From NCBI GenBank assembly GCA_016710435.1, contig JADJVV010000001.1:1820501-1884500 (forward strand): a stretch of DNA of 64,000 bases, in the 5' to 3' direction. Shown in pieces: positions 49,137 through 58,030 of this stretch. Both the position numbers and the translations under genes were made by a program. The notes under the pieces were generated by a model. That model worked only from the letters and a program-made list of their open reading frames with translations. It ran no database searches and was not told the DNA's origin. The number at the start of each line of letters is the position of its first letter. Position 1 is the stretch's first letter. The stretch comes from Hyphomicrobiales bacterium (lineage in GTDB: Bacteria; Pseudomonadota; Alphaproteobacteria; Rhizobiales; Aestuariivirgaceae).

Positions 49137-51443
49137 ATGTCCTGTTGCGCCGCACCGCTGATCAGCGATTCCGCCCGCGAGACCTTGTCCGCGAGCCGCA
49201 TTGCATTGCTGGAAGACCTGCGCGCCAACAGCAAGCAACTGGTGGATGGCCGCGTCACCTATCTCCTGTCCGCACCCGCCATCCATTGCGGCAACTGCAT
49301 CAACACCATTGAAGACAGCGTGACGAAGATCGACGGCGTCACCGACGTGCGCGCCAACCTCACCATGAAGCGGGTGTCTGTCACGCTCGACGATACCAAC
49401 CGCAGCCTCCTGCCGGTGCTGCAGGCGTTGGAAGGCCTGGGCTACGCCACGCAGTCGCTCACGGCGGAGGAAGCAGGTGGCAGCGATCCTGAATTCAAGG
49501 TGCTGGTGCGCTCGCTTGCCGTCTCGGGCTTTGCCGCCGCCAACATCATGCTGCTGTCTGTTCCGGTGTGGAACGGTGCCGAAGGCGCCACCAAGGAACT
49601 CTTCCATTTCATTTCGGCGCTCATCGCCATTCCCTGCGTCGCCTATGGCGGCATGCCGTTCTTCCGGTCGGCCATTGCCGCCATCGGCCGCCGCCGGGTC
49701 AACATGGACGTGCCCATCTCGCTTGGCGTGACGCTCGCAACCGGCATGTCGATGTACGAAAGCTTCATTGGCGGCGGACACGCTTATTTCGACGCCGCCA
49801 CATCGCTGCTGTTCTTCCTCCTGATTGGCCGCGTGCTGGATCACCTCATGCGCGCCCGTGCCCGTGCCGCGGCAGGCAATCTCGCGCGCCTCTCCTCCAA
49901 GGGCGGCTTCGTGGTGAACGAGGCGGGCGAACTCACCTACATGGCGCTTGATGCCATCAACCCCGGCATGCGGCTGCGCGTCTCCGCCGGCGAACGCTTC
50001 CCCGTGGATGGCACGGTTGTCGAAGGCACAAGCGACGTGGACCGCGCGCTGGTGACGGGCGAGAGCGAACCGCAGCGCATCGCCGATGGTTCCGGCGTCG
50101 AAGCCGGAACGCTTAACCTCACCGGCCCCGTGGACATGCTCGCCACCCGCGCCGCCCGGGATTCTTTCCTCGCCGAAGTGACGCAGATGATGGCCGCGGC
50201 TGAACGCGGCCGCTCGTCCTATGTGCGTGTCGCCGACCGCATGGCGCGGATCTATTCGCCCGTCGTGCACCTCCTCGCACTCACCTCCTTCACGGGCTGG
50301 ATGCTGTGGACCGGTGGCGACTGGCATCAATCCCTCACCGTCGCGGTGGCGGTCCTCATCATCACCTGCCCCTGTGCGCTCGGCCTTGCTGTGCCCGTAG
50401 CGCATGTGGTCAGCGCCAGCCGCCTCTTCGCCAATGGCATTCTCCTGAAGGATGGTTCTGCACTCGAGCGCCTGGCCGCGATCGACGCTGCCGCCTTCGA
50501 CAAAACCGGTACGTTGACGACCGGCGAACCCGCCGTTGCCCTTTGCCAAATTCCCGAAGGCGCTGTCGCCGCCGTGGCCAAGGCGCTCGCCTTGCGCAGT
50601 GTCCACCCCGCCGCCCGCGCCCTGGCGCGTCACCTGCAAGGTCTAGCCGAAACCCGCGTCACCGAATTGCATGAGGTTCCGGGCAATGGCGTCGAAGGCC
50701 TGTTCGACGGAAAGCGCGTGCGTCTTGGCCGCGGCACCTGGGTGGCGGACATTGCCCAACGCCGTGACAGTACAACAGGGCAGGGTGTTGCCTTCGCCAT
50801 GGAAGGTGACGAGCTGTGGCTCACCACGCTCACCGAACGCACCCGTCCCGGTGCCCGTGCGCTCGTGGCCGCACTGGAGCAGCGCCATCTCCCCGTGACA
50901 CTTCTTTCCGGCGACGGCCAGACGCAGGTCGCGGCCATTGCCCGCGAACTGGGCATTGCCGACGTTCATGCCGAACTGAAACCCGGCGACAAGCTGGCCT
51001 TCCTGACGACCGCCGCACAGGCGGGCCGCAAGATGCTGATGGTGGGGGACGGCCTCAATGATGCTCCCGCCCTTGCTGCGGCACATGTGTCCATGGCCCC
51101 GGCCTCGGCCTCCGACATCGGCCGCACGGCAGCAGATTTCGTGTTGACCCAGAACAACCTCACGGCCGTGGCCTTTGCCCATCGCGTGGCGCAAGCCACG
51201 GGCCGGGTGGTCCGGCAGAATTTCGCGCTTGCCATTGTCTACAACGTGCTGGCCGTGCCGCTCGCCATGTCGGGGCAGTTGAACCCGCTGATTGCGGCCC
51301 TCGCCATGTCGAGCTCCTCGATCATCGTCGTCGCCAACAGCTTGCGCCTGCACCTGCTCCGGCCCGAGGCCGGGGCTGCGGCTGTACAGGCCGGTTCCCC
51401 GCAGTCTATGATCGCGCCTCTGGCCAAGGAGGCCCACGCATGA
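49137..51443 (+). CDS. ccoI: FixI/CcoI, copper-exporting P1B-type ATPase
   Basis: A 768-residue P-type ATPase that exports Cu(I) to the periplasm for cbb3 oxidase. An N-terminal metal-binding domain has HCGNCINTIED near residue 45, membrane span 6 carries TCPCALGLAVPVAHV, the phosphorylation site is DKTGTLTTGEP, and the hinge is GDGLNDAPALAAAHV. MSCCAAP at the start supplies an extra Cys pair. The slow-turnover FixI type is inferred from the cco context. It overlaps ccoS by four bases. Confidence 0.96.
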   Translation: MSCCAAPLISDSARETLSASRIALLEDLRANSKQLVDGRVTYLLSAPAIHCGNCINTIEDSVTKIDGVTDVRANLTMKRVSVTLDDTNRSLLPVLQALEGLGYATQSLTAEEAGGSDPEFKVLVRSLAVSGFAAANIMLLSVPVWNGAEGATKELFHFISALIAIPCVAYGGMPFFRSAIAAIGRRRVNMDVPISLGVTLATGMSMYESFIGGGHAYFDAATSLLFFLLIGRVLDHLMRARARAAAGNLARLSSKGGFVVNEAGELTYMALDAINPGMRLRVSAGERFPVDGTVVEGTSDVDRALVTGESEPQRIADGSGVEAGTLNLTGPVDMLATRAARDSFLAEVTQMMAAAERGRSSYVRVADRMARIYSPVVHLLALTSFTGWMLWTGGDWHQSLTVAVAVLIITCPCALGLAVPVAHVVSASRLFANGILLKDGSALERLAAIDAAAFDKTGTLTTGEPAVALCQIPEGAVAAVAKALALRSVHPAARALARHLQGLAETRVTELHEVPGNGVEGLFDGKRVRLGRGTWVADIAQRRDSTTGQGVAFAMEGDELWLTTLTERTRPGARALVAALEQRHLPVTLLSGDGQTQVAAIARELGIADVHAELKPGDKLAFLTTAAQAGRKMLMVGDGLNDAPALAAAHVSMAPASASDIGRTAADFVLTQNNLTAVAFAHRVAQATGRVVRQNFALAIVYNVLAVPLAMSGQLNPLIAALAMSSSSIIVVANSLRLHLLRPEAGAAAVQAGSPQSMIAPLAKEAHA

Positions 51444-51595
51444 CCAACCTGGCCTTCCTCATTCCCGTCGCCCTGGGGCTCGGCGCCCTCGGCTTGGGTG
51501 CGTTCCTCTGGAGCCTGACTTCGGGGCAGTATGAGGACCTGGATGGCGCTGCCGTCCGCATCCTCCGCGACGACGACGACAAGCCGCGTCCCTGA
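51440..51595 (+). CDS. ccoS: CcoS/FixS, cbb3 assembly protein
   Basis: A 51-residue single-span protein (LAFLIPVALGLGALGLGAFLW) followed by the family motif SGQYEDLDGAAVRIL and an Asp-rich end. CcoS is needed for cofactor insertion into cbb3. The ATG overlaps the ccoI stop. It ends the ccoGHIS operon. Confidence 0.94.
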   Translation: MTNLAFLIPVALGLGALGLGAFLWSLTSGQYEDLDGAAVRILRDDDDKPRP

Positions 51596-51666
51596 TCCCC
51601 GCACGGTTCACCACGGGATCCGCCCCCGCTTTGCAATTCGCGCGCCCCCACGCTATATGAGGAAAC

Positions 51667-52074
51667 ATGACAGGCAGACTGCACCTTGCTGAACGGTTGC
51701 GCGCTGTGGGGCTCCGTCCCACGCAGCAGCGCCTTGCCTTGGGCGATCTGCTCTTTTCCAAAGGCGACCGCCACCTCTGCGCCGAAGACCTCCATGCCGA
51801 GGCCCGGGCCGCCAAGGTGCCGGTGTCACTGGCCACCGTCTACAACACGCTGAACCAGTTCAAGGCGGCAGGACTCTTGCGCGAAATCGCCATCGAGGGC
51901 GACCGCAGCTACTACGACACCAACACGTCCAACCACTATCACTTCTTCGACGATGAGAAGCACCAGCTGATGGACATTGATCTGGCTGACTTGCGTGTCG
52001 TCGGACTGCCTGAAGCGCCCAAGGGCAAGGTCATCGACCGCATTGACGTGATCGTGCGTCTCAAGGACGCCTGA
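51667..52074 (+). CDS. irr: Irr-type Fur family regulator
   Basis: A 135-residue iron/heme-responsive repressor. It has the Fur winged helix (LRPTQQRLALGDLLF ... VSLATVYNTLNQFKAAGLLREI) and the HxH stretch NHYHFFDDEKHQL. The short C-terminus without the zinc CxxC sites fits Irr of alphaproteobacteria, which controls heme synthesis and iron use. The heme-binding Cys-Pro motif of Bradyrhizobium Irr is absent, as in many other members. Its place after cco and before the SH3 gene is usual for this class. Confidence 0.93.
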   Translation: MTGRLHLAERLRAVGLRPTQQRLALGDLLFSKGDRHLCAEDLHAEARAAKVPVSLATVYNTLNQFKAAGLLREIAIEGDRSYYDTNTSNHYHFFDDEKHQLMDIDLADLRVVGLPEAPKGKVIDRIDVIVRLKDA

Positions 52075-52102
52075 AAACAGCCTGGGAAGAACCTGAGGCG
52101 GC

Positions 52103-52732
52103 TCAGTCCACCACTTCGCCGGGATATACGCCCCACAGGCGGTTCTGTTCGGCATAACCTTCGTAGTCACCGGCCGTGATTTCGCACCAGCGGCCATCGC
52201 AGGTGCCGATGCTGGCCAGAACGCCGGGCGAGAGTCGTGCTGTCACGCCGCTTTTCGCGGCCTTCGCATCATGAAGATCAAGCGGCATGTCATTGCCGCT
52301 CCAGGCGGCGACAAAGGCATTGCGGCGGCCGGAGAGCATGCTCTGCAGGATCCAGCCTTCGGCGCCGTCGCTGTCGCGGATCTTGCGCCAATTCTCGAAT
52401 TCCGCGGTGATCTCGACGGGCATCCCCTTGCGCTGGAACACGAAAGCCACGGGATGATCGCTCGAGGGACCGCGACGCACGTTCACCTTGTCGGCCTTGA
52501 GGGAGACGAAGCGGGGAAGCGGCAGGCCGGTGCCATCGGCCTCCTTGTCCTTGGCGGGCGCCTTTGCGGACCCGAGGGAAGCGGTGATGTCGCCGGCGGT
52601 GGAGCGGCTCTGGGCGGCTTCCGTGGACTTCCGGTTCATCAGGCTGGCAAGGCCGTAGGATGTGCCTGCACTGGCAAGGGCCAGCGCGAGAAGGGATGCG
52701 ACAGCAAACGCAGGGTACAAACGCAGCGACAT
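52103..52732 (-). CDS. Exported SH3-domain protein
   Basis: A 209-residue protein with an N-terminal signal or anchor (YPAFAVASLLALALASAGTSYG), a low-complexity linker, and two SH3-like (bacterial type 3, DUF1058) repeats: the first has LKADKVNVRRGPSSDHPVAFV and WRKIRDSDGAEGWI, the second ARLSPGVLASIGTCDGRWCEI. It is likely periplasmic and may bind cell wall peptides. The start at 52732 (MSLRLYP) gives a clean signal; a start at 52795 is possible. Converges with irr. Confidence 0.82.
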   Translation of the reverse strand: MSLRLYPAFAVASLLALALASAGTSYGLASLMNRKSTEAAQSRSTAGDITASLGSAKAPAKDKEADGTGLPLPRFVSLKADKVNVRRGPSSDHPVAFVFQRKGMPVEITAEFENWRKIRDSDGAEGWILQSMLSGRRNAFVAAWSGNDMPLDLHDAKAAKSGVTARLSPGVLASIGTCDGRWCEITAGDYEGYAEQNRLWGVYPGEVVD

Positions 52733-52901
52733 AACAGACAGATGGCCTTTGGTGTTGCGGGCGCGGGGCCCTTGCGCCAAAGCTGAAGCGGTCAAGCCGA
52801 CGCAAGATCAACCTTGTCGCCACCTCAGCCTTTGGGCTACTCCCTACATGGCGCTTTCAAGGTTAAGATTGCGTTGAAATTGCCGTTTTTCTGGATACCG
52901 G

Positions 52902-53891
52902 ATGCCCTCTTCCAAGCCCACCGTCATCGTCACGCGCAAACTGCCGGAAGCTGTCGAAGCCCGCATGGCGGAGCTGTTCAATGCCCGCTTCAACACCAGC
53001 GACGTGGCCATGAACCATGCCGCGCTGGTGCAGGCCGCCAAGGACGCTGACGTGCTGGTGCCGACGGTCACGGACCGCATCGACAAGTCGGTGATCCTGC
53101 AGGCCGGCCCCCGTCTCAAGCTCATCGCCAATTTCGGCAATGGCGTGGACAACATCGATGTGGAGACCGCACTGGCGCGCGGCATCACCGTCACCAACAC
53201 GGCGGGCGTGCTCACCGAAGATACTGCGGACATGACCATGGGCCTCATCATCGCCGTGTCGCGGCGCATGATGGAAGGATCGCGGGCCCTCGCCGATCCG
53301 GCGCGATGGAAGGGCTGGTCGCCCACCTGGATGCTGGGCAACCGCATCTGGGGCAAGAAGATCGGCATCATCGGCATGGGACGGATCGGCACGGCTCTCG
53401 CCCGCCGCGCCAAGGCCTTCGGCCTCTCGATCAACTACCATAACCGCAAGCGCGTCCATCCCAAGACCGAGGAGGAACTCGGCGCCACCTATTGGGAAAG
53501 CCTCGACCAGATGCTTGCCCGCATGGACATCGTCTCGGTCAACTGCCCCCATACGCCTGCAACCTTCCATCTCCTCTCGGCCCGCCGCCTGAGGATGATG
53601 AAGAAGGACGCCTTCCTGGTGAACACGGCGCGGGGCGAAGTGATCGACGAGAATGCCCTCGCCCGCATGCTGGAGGCAGGCGAACTTGGCGGCGCGGGGC
53701 TGGACGTGTTCGAACACGAACCGGCCGTGAACCCGAAGCTGCTGGCATCGAGCCGCGTGGTGCTGCTGCCGCACATGGGCTCTGCCACCATCGAAGGCCG
53801 TATCGACATGGGCGAGAAGGTCATCATCAACATCAAGACCTGGGCCGATGGCCACAAGCCCCCAGACCGCGTTCTGCCGGGCATGCTCTGA
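52902..53891 (+). CDS. D-2-hydroxyacid dehydrogenase (glyoxylate reductase type)
   Basis: A 329-residue NAD(P)-dependent enzyme that reduces 2-oxoacids such as glyoxylate or hydroxypyruvate. The Rossmann motif GIIGMGRIGTALARRAKAF is near residue 155, the catalytic Arg in VNTARGEVIDE near 240, Glu in DVFEHEP near 270, and His in LPHMGSAT near 290. The neighbours (irr, SH3 gene) match the common alphaproteobacterial order. Confidence 0.92.
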   Translation: MPSSKPTVIVTRKLPEAVEARMAELFNARFNTSDVAMNHAALVQAAKDADVLVPTVTDRIDKSVILQAGPRLKLIANFGNGVDNIDVETALARGITVTNTAGVLTEDTADMTMGLIIAVSRRMMEGSRALADPARWKGWSPTWMLGNRIWGKKIGIIGMGRIGTALARRAKAFGLSINYHNRKRVHPKTEEELGATYWESLDQMLARMDIVSVNCPHTPATFHLLSARRLRMMKKDAFLVNTARGEVIDENALARMLEAGELGGAGLDVFEHEPAVNPKLLASSRVVLLPHMGSATIEGRIDMGEKVIINIKTWADGHKPPDRVLPGML

Positions 53892-53975
53892 TCACGAAAA
53901 CCTGAAGCCCGCGCGGTGAGGCGTGACTTTCTTGCTCCACGTTTCTGCGTATGAGAGTGTCACAACCGGAGTGAC

Positions 53976-55166
53976 ATGATGCTGAACCGCCGCCAATTCA
54001 TCGGAACCTCGGCCGCTGGCCTTTTCCTGCCCCGCGCAGGACAGGCGCTCGCGGCCGACTGGTCCGGAACGGAGGCGGAGGCCAAGGGCCAGACCGTCTA
54101 TTTCAACGCCTGGGCCGGCTCCGAACCCATCAATGCCTACATCGGCTGGGCCGCAGGCGAGATGAAATCGCGCTTTGGCATCACCGTTGAACACGTCAAG
54201 ATCACCGACACCGCCGAAGTGGTGAAGCGCGTGCGCGATGAAGTGGCAGCGGGCAAGCGCGATGGCTCTGTCGACCTCGTATGGATCAACGGCGAGAACT
54301 TCAGCCTGATGAAGAAGGGGAAGCTGCTGTTCGGTCCCTTCTCGGAAACCTTGCCGAACTATCGCTACGTCGATGTCGATGGAAAGCCCACGACCCGGCA
54401 GGACTTCGCCGAAAGCGTCGATGGTCTGGAGTCGCCCTGGGGCATGGCGCAGCTCACCTTCTTTGCCGATGGGGCAAGGGTTGCCGACCCTCCGCGCGGC
54501 ATGAAGGCGTTGCTCGCTTTCGCAAAAGCCAATCCGGGCCGCGTCACCTATCCCGCGCCGCCAGACTTTCACGGCACCACGTTCCTGAAGCAGGTCATGC
54601 TGGAGCAGGCGGTGGATCGCAACGCGCTCTATCGCGACCCGGTCGACGCACAGGTGCGGCCGGAGTCGTTTTCATTCCTCGACGACTTGCACCCGCATTG
54701 CTGGCGCGCCGGAAAGCAATTCCCGAAATCACAAGCCGAGGTCACGCAGATGGTGGCGGATGGAGAGCTTCTCGTGGGCCTCACCTTCAACCCCAATGAG
54801 CCTGCCAATCTCGTGGCTGCAGGCACGATGCCTGCAACAACGGTGGCGTGGCAGCATGAGAAGGGCACCATCGGCAACACGCATTTTGTGGCCATACCCG
54901 TGAATGCCCGCGCCCGTGCCGGTGCTGAAGTCCTCGCCAATTTCCTCCTCTCGCCGCAAGCCCAGGCGCGCAAGAATGATATCAAGATCTGGGGCGATCC
55001 CACTGTTCTTGCAGTTGAAAAACTTTCCGCCGAAGATCAGGCGGCCTTCGCCAGTGCCGCTGCACCGGGCAGCGTGAGCTTGCCGGGGCCGGCACTTCTG
55101 GAACCGCGCGCCTCGTGGGTGCCGCTTATCGAGAAGGCCTGGCTCAGTCGCTACGGCAACGGGTGA
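53976..55166 (+). CDS. ABC transporter substrate-binding protein, YnjB family
   Basis: A 396-residue periplasmic binding protein. The N-terminus has an Arg pair in a Tat-like signal (NRRQFIGTSAAGLFLPRAG) cut near residue 28. YFNAWAGSEPINAYIGW and DLVWINGENFSLMK are family marks of YnjB. The ligand is not known; thiamine-like compounds have been suggested for related systems. No TPP riboswitch is seen upstream. The stop overlaps the permease start by one base. Confidence 0.86.
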   Translation: MMLNRRQFIGTSAAGLFLPRAGQALAADWSGTEAEAKGQTVYFNAWAGSEPINAYIGWAAGEMKSRFGITVEHVKITDTAEVVKRVRDEVAAGKRDGSVDLVWINGENFSLMKKGKLLFGPFSETLPNYRYVDVDGKPTTRQDFAESVDGLESPWGMAQLTFFADGARVADPPRGMKALLAFAKANPGRVTYPAPPDFHGTTFLKQVMLEQAVDRNALYRDPVDAQVRPESFSFLDDLHPHCWRAGKQFPKSQAEVTQMVADGELLVGLTFNPNEPANLVAAGTMPATTVAWQHEKGTIGNTHFVAIPVNARARAGAEVLANFLLSPQAQARKNDIKIWGDPTVLAVEKLSAEDQAAFASAAAPGSVSLPGPALLEPRASWVPLIEKAWLSRYGNG

Positions 55167-56773
55167 TGCGCACGCTCGCAACCTTGCCTCTTGCCGTGGT
55201 TCTTCTCCTGCCGTTGTTGGCGTCTTTGCTGTTTATCCTGCCCGGTGTTGCTGACCTCGACTCCTTCCGCGCACTCGCCAATCATCCGCAATTTTGGGGT
55301 GCGCTTGCGTTGTCACTTGCCACGGGTCTCGCCAGCACCGCAGGGTCGCTCGTGCTGGCGCTCGGGATAATCTTTGCGGCGAAAGGCAAACACCTGTCTT
55401 CGCGTGCGGGATTGTTCCTCGCTGTGCCGCATGTGTCGTTTGCCATCGGACTTGCCTTCCTCATCATGCCGGCGGGATTGCTCGCCCGCGCCGTGGCTCT
55501 GGCCGCTGGCTGGACGATGCCGCCCCAGTGGGTGACCACGCAGGACCCCTGGGGCCTCGCCCTCGCGGCGGCCCTTGTCCTGAAGGAAACGCCATTCCTC
55601 GTCTGGGCCTTTGCCAGCCTTCTCGCGCGGGAGGATCTTGCGGCCGGATTTGCAGGACAGCGCGCCGTGGCCCGCAGCCTCGGTCATGGCGAGGCCTCCA
55701 CCTTCCTCCGCGTGATTGTTCCGCAACTTCTGCCGCAAGCGCTGGGGCCGCTCATTGCCGTGCTGGCCTATGGCATGACTGTCGTCGACATGGCGCTGGT
55801 GATCGGGCCCACCCAGCCGCCCACGCTGGCGCAACTGGCCTGGACCGACCTCTCCGACGCCGAACCTGCAACGGTGGCACGTGGCGCTGCGGGTGTTCTT
55901 GTGCTGTGCGCTGTCGTGGCGGCAATTCTCGCCGCTGCGTCCGTCGTGCTGATATTCTCGCGCACCCATCTGCACCGTTTCTACGCCGCCTCTCCACGGC
56001 ACGGGGCAGGGCATGGCGGGGCCGCGTGGCTGCTGTGGCCAGCGCTTCTTGCCATCTATGTTGCCGTTGCAGCAGTCTTGCTGCTGCAGTCCGTGGCGGC
56101 GCAGTGGCCGTTTCCATATCTGCTGCCGAACGTTTCGACTCTCCACGCCTGGACCCATCTGCTGTCCGACCCGCGCCCGGTGATGACGAGCATGGCGCTC
56201 GCCCTCTCCACCACGGCTTTCGCCGTCGGGGCGACGGTGATCTGGCTCGAATGGGCCCCGTGCGCGACGGACAGGGCGATGAACCTCTCGGCGCTCGCCG
56301 CCGTCACGATTCCCATGCTGCTGATCGCCTTGGGTGAGTACCGCGCCTTCCTGGCCCTCGACCTCACGGGAACGGCGGTGGCGCTCTGGACTGCCCATGC
56401 CGTGCCCGTATGCGCCTATGTGTTCCTGTTGCTGGCGCGGCCCTATCGCGCCTACGGAACGCAGTGGGCGGTGGTTGCCGCGGGCTTGCAGCAAGGCCGT
56501 GCCCGCTTCCTCTGGCGGGTCAAGTGGCCGATGCTGAAGGGGCCCGTGTGGGCGGCGGCAGCCGTGGGCTTCGCGGTGTCGGTCGGCCAGTATGTTCCTG
56601 CGCAACTCGCCGCCGCCGGCCGCTTCTCCACCTTGCCCATGGAGGCCGTGACGTTGTCGTCGGGCGGCAACCGCCCCTTGCTGGCCGTCTATGGCATCGC
56701 CCTCATGGCGCTGCCGCTCGGTGCATTCTTGATCGCTGCTCGCGAAGGCCGGTCCCGCTGGAGCACGCCATGA
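55166..56773 (+). CDS. ABC transporter permease, YnjC family, double-length
   Basis: A 535-residue permease with two fused six-span halves. The cytoplasmic EAA-type loops are seen in ARSLGHGEASTFLRVIVPQLLPQALGPL and AAGLQQGRARFLWRVKWPMLKGP, near residues 170 and 450. One polypeptide supplies both membrane domains of the transporter with the adjacent YnjB- and YnjD-like proteins. Start ATG 55166 overlaps the upstream stop. Confidence 0.87.
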   Translation: MRTLATLPLAVVLLLPLLASLLFILPGVADLDSFRALANHPQFWGALALSLATGLASTAGSLVLALGIIFAAKGKHLSSRAGLFLAVPHVSFAIGLAFLIMPAGLLARAVALAAGWTMPPQWVTTQDPWGLALAAALVLKETPFLVWAFASLLAREDLAAGFAGQRAVARSLGHGEASTFLRVIVPQLLPQALGPLIAVLAYGMTVVDMALVIGPTQPPTLAQLAWTDLSDAEPATVARGAAGVLVLCAVVAAILAAASVVLIFSRTHLHRFYAASPRHGAGHGGAAWLLWPALLAIYVAVAAVLLLQSVAAQWPFPYLLPNVSTLHAWTHLLSDPRPVMTSMALALSTTAFAVGATVIWLEWAPCATDRAMNLSALAAVTIPMLLIALGEYRAFLALDLTGTAVALWTAHAVPVCAYVFLLLARPYRAYGTQWAVVAAGLQQGRARFLWRVKWPMLKGPVWAAAAVGFAVSVGQYVPAQLAAAGRFSTLPMEAVTLSSGGNRPLLAVYGIALMALPLGAFLIAAREGRSRWSTP

Positions 56774-57417
56774 CGCTTGTCCTGCGCGACGTTGCCGTGA
56801 GCCTGCGGGGCATGCCCCTGATCCGGCCCTTCTCCGTGTCGGTGCAGGCGGGTGAAATCCTGACCATCATGGGGCCAAGCGGCAGCGGCAAATCCGCCTT
56901 GCTCGCCTGGATCGGCGGCGATCTTGCCGGCGCGATGCAGGGCGCAGGCGAGGTCCTGTTGAACGGCCTGAATGTGATTGGCATGGCGCCTGAACGCCGC
57001 CGCATCGGCCGCCTGTTTCAGGACGACTACCTCTTTCCCCACATGACGGTGGGCGAAAACCTGCTGTTCGCCATTCCGGCTGCGCGCCGCGAGGTCCGGC
57101 TGGAGATGATGCGGCAGGCCCTGGCAGACGCAGGCCTCGACGGCTATGCGGACCGCGCACCGCAGACACTCTCCGGTGGCCAGCGCGCCCGCGTGGCGCT
57201 GATGCGCACGCTGCTCTCCGGCCCCGCCGCCGTTCTGCTCGACGAACCCTTCTCGCGCCTCGACCAGGACTTGCGCAGCACCATCCGCAGCTTCACCTGC
57301 GATCACATCCGCGAACGCCAGGTGCCGGCAGTTCTCGTGACCCACGACCGTGCCGATGTGCCGCCGGGCGGGCGGGTGCTGACCATCTCGGCGCAGGGAG
57401 ACATGCACCATGTTTGA
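56770..57417 (+). CDS. ABC transporter ATPase, YnjD family
   Basis: A 215-residue ATPase. Walker A GPSGSGKSALL is near residue 38, Q-loop FQDDYLFPHMTVGEN near 80, signature LSGGQRARVALMR near 130, Walker B AVLLDEPFSRLD near 150, and the switch His in LVTHDRAD near 190. It energises the YnjB/YnjC-type uptake system. The next gene starts eight bases before its stop. Confidence 0.9.
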   Translation: MTLVLRDVAVSLRGMPLIRPFSVSVQAGEILTIMGPSGSGKSALLAWIGGDLAGAMQGAGEVLLNGLNVIGMAPERRRIGRLFQDDYLFPHMTVGENLLFAIPAARREVRLEMMRQALADAGLDGYADRAPQTLSGGQRARVALMRTLLSGPAAVLLDEPFSRLDQDLRSTIRSFTCDHIRERQVPAVLVTHDRADVPPGGRVLTISAQGDMHHV

Positions 57418-58030
57418 CCGCCAGATTCTCGCACTCACCCGGCCCGCGGTGGAAGGCGTTGCCCGGCGGTTGAATGAGCGCGGCATCACCGCGGATCACG
57501 TCAGCCTGTTCGGCTTCGCCTTCGGCATGCTCGCCGCCCTCCTGATCGTGGCAGGCGAGATCAGGTGGGCGATCATCCCGTTGCTGGTGAATCGCCTCTG
57601 CGATGGCCTCGACGGCGCACTGGCGCGGAAGGGCGTGGCAACTGACCGCGGCGCCTTCCTCGACATTACCCTCGACTTCTTCTTCTATGCCGGCGTGCCG
57701 CTGGCTTTCGCGCTCTGCAACCCGCCGCAGAATGCGCTGCCCGCCGCAGTCCTGCTGGCGGCCTTCATCGGCACCGGCGTCACCTTTCTCGCCTACGCCA
57801 TCATGGCGGAAAAGCGCGGCGACAAGAGCACGGACTACCCGTCGAAGTCCTTCTACTATCTGGGCGGGCTGACCGAAGGTTTCGAGACGGTGCTGTGCTT
57901 CGTGGCCATGTGCCTGTGGCCGGCCCACTTCCCGCTCCTGGCCTATGTCTACGCCGCCCTCTGCTGTGTCACCACGGCGACGCGCATGGCGGCGGGCTGG
58001 CAGGCCTTCGGTTCAGGCGGCGTCAAATGA
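57410..58030 (+). CDS. CDP-alcohol phosphatidyltransferase family protein (YnjF-like)
   Basis: A 206-residue membrane enzyme. The CDP-alcohol motif is complete: CDGLDGALARKGVATDRGAFLDITLD, giving DG-x2-DG-x-AR-x8-9-G-x3-D-x3-D near residues 64-90. Five or six spans follow. It joins a CDP-activated lipid to an alcohol or a related substrate; the product is unknown. In E. coli ynjF also follows the ynjBCD transporter genes, so the pairing is conserved over long distance. Its 3' end overlaps the convergent DUF817 gene by 18 bases. Confidence 0.87.
   Translation: MFDRQILALTRPAVEGVARRLNERGITADHVSLFGFAFGMLAALLIVAGEIRWAIIPLLVNRLCDGLDGALARKGVATDRGAFLDITLDFFFYAGVPLAFALCNPPQNALPAAVLLAAFIGTGVTFLAYAIMAEKRGDKSTDYPSKSFYYLGGLTEGFETVLCFVAMCLWPAHFPLLAYVYAALCCVTTATRMAAGWQAFGSGGVK

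Noticed and set aside
48606..50639. A 677-codon minus-strand frame opposite ccoH and ccoI
   Set aside because: Antisense shadow of two certain genes with no protein family features and no ribosome site.
53892..53975. TPP riboswitch before the ynjB-like gene
   Set aside because: The 84-base gap lacks the CTGAGA and GAACCTGA elements of the thiamine box.
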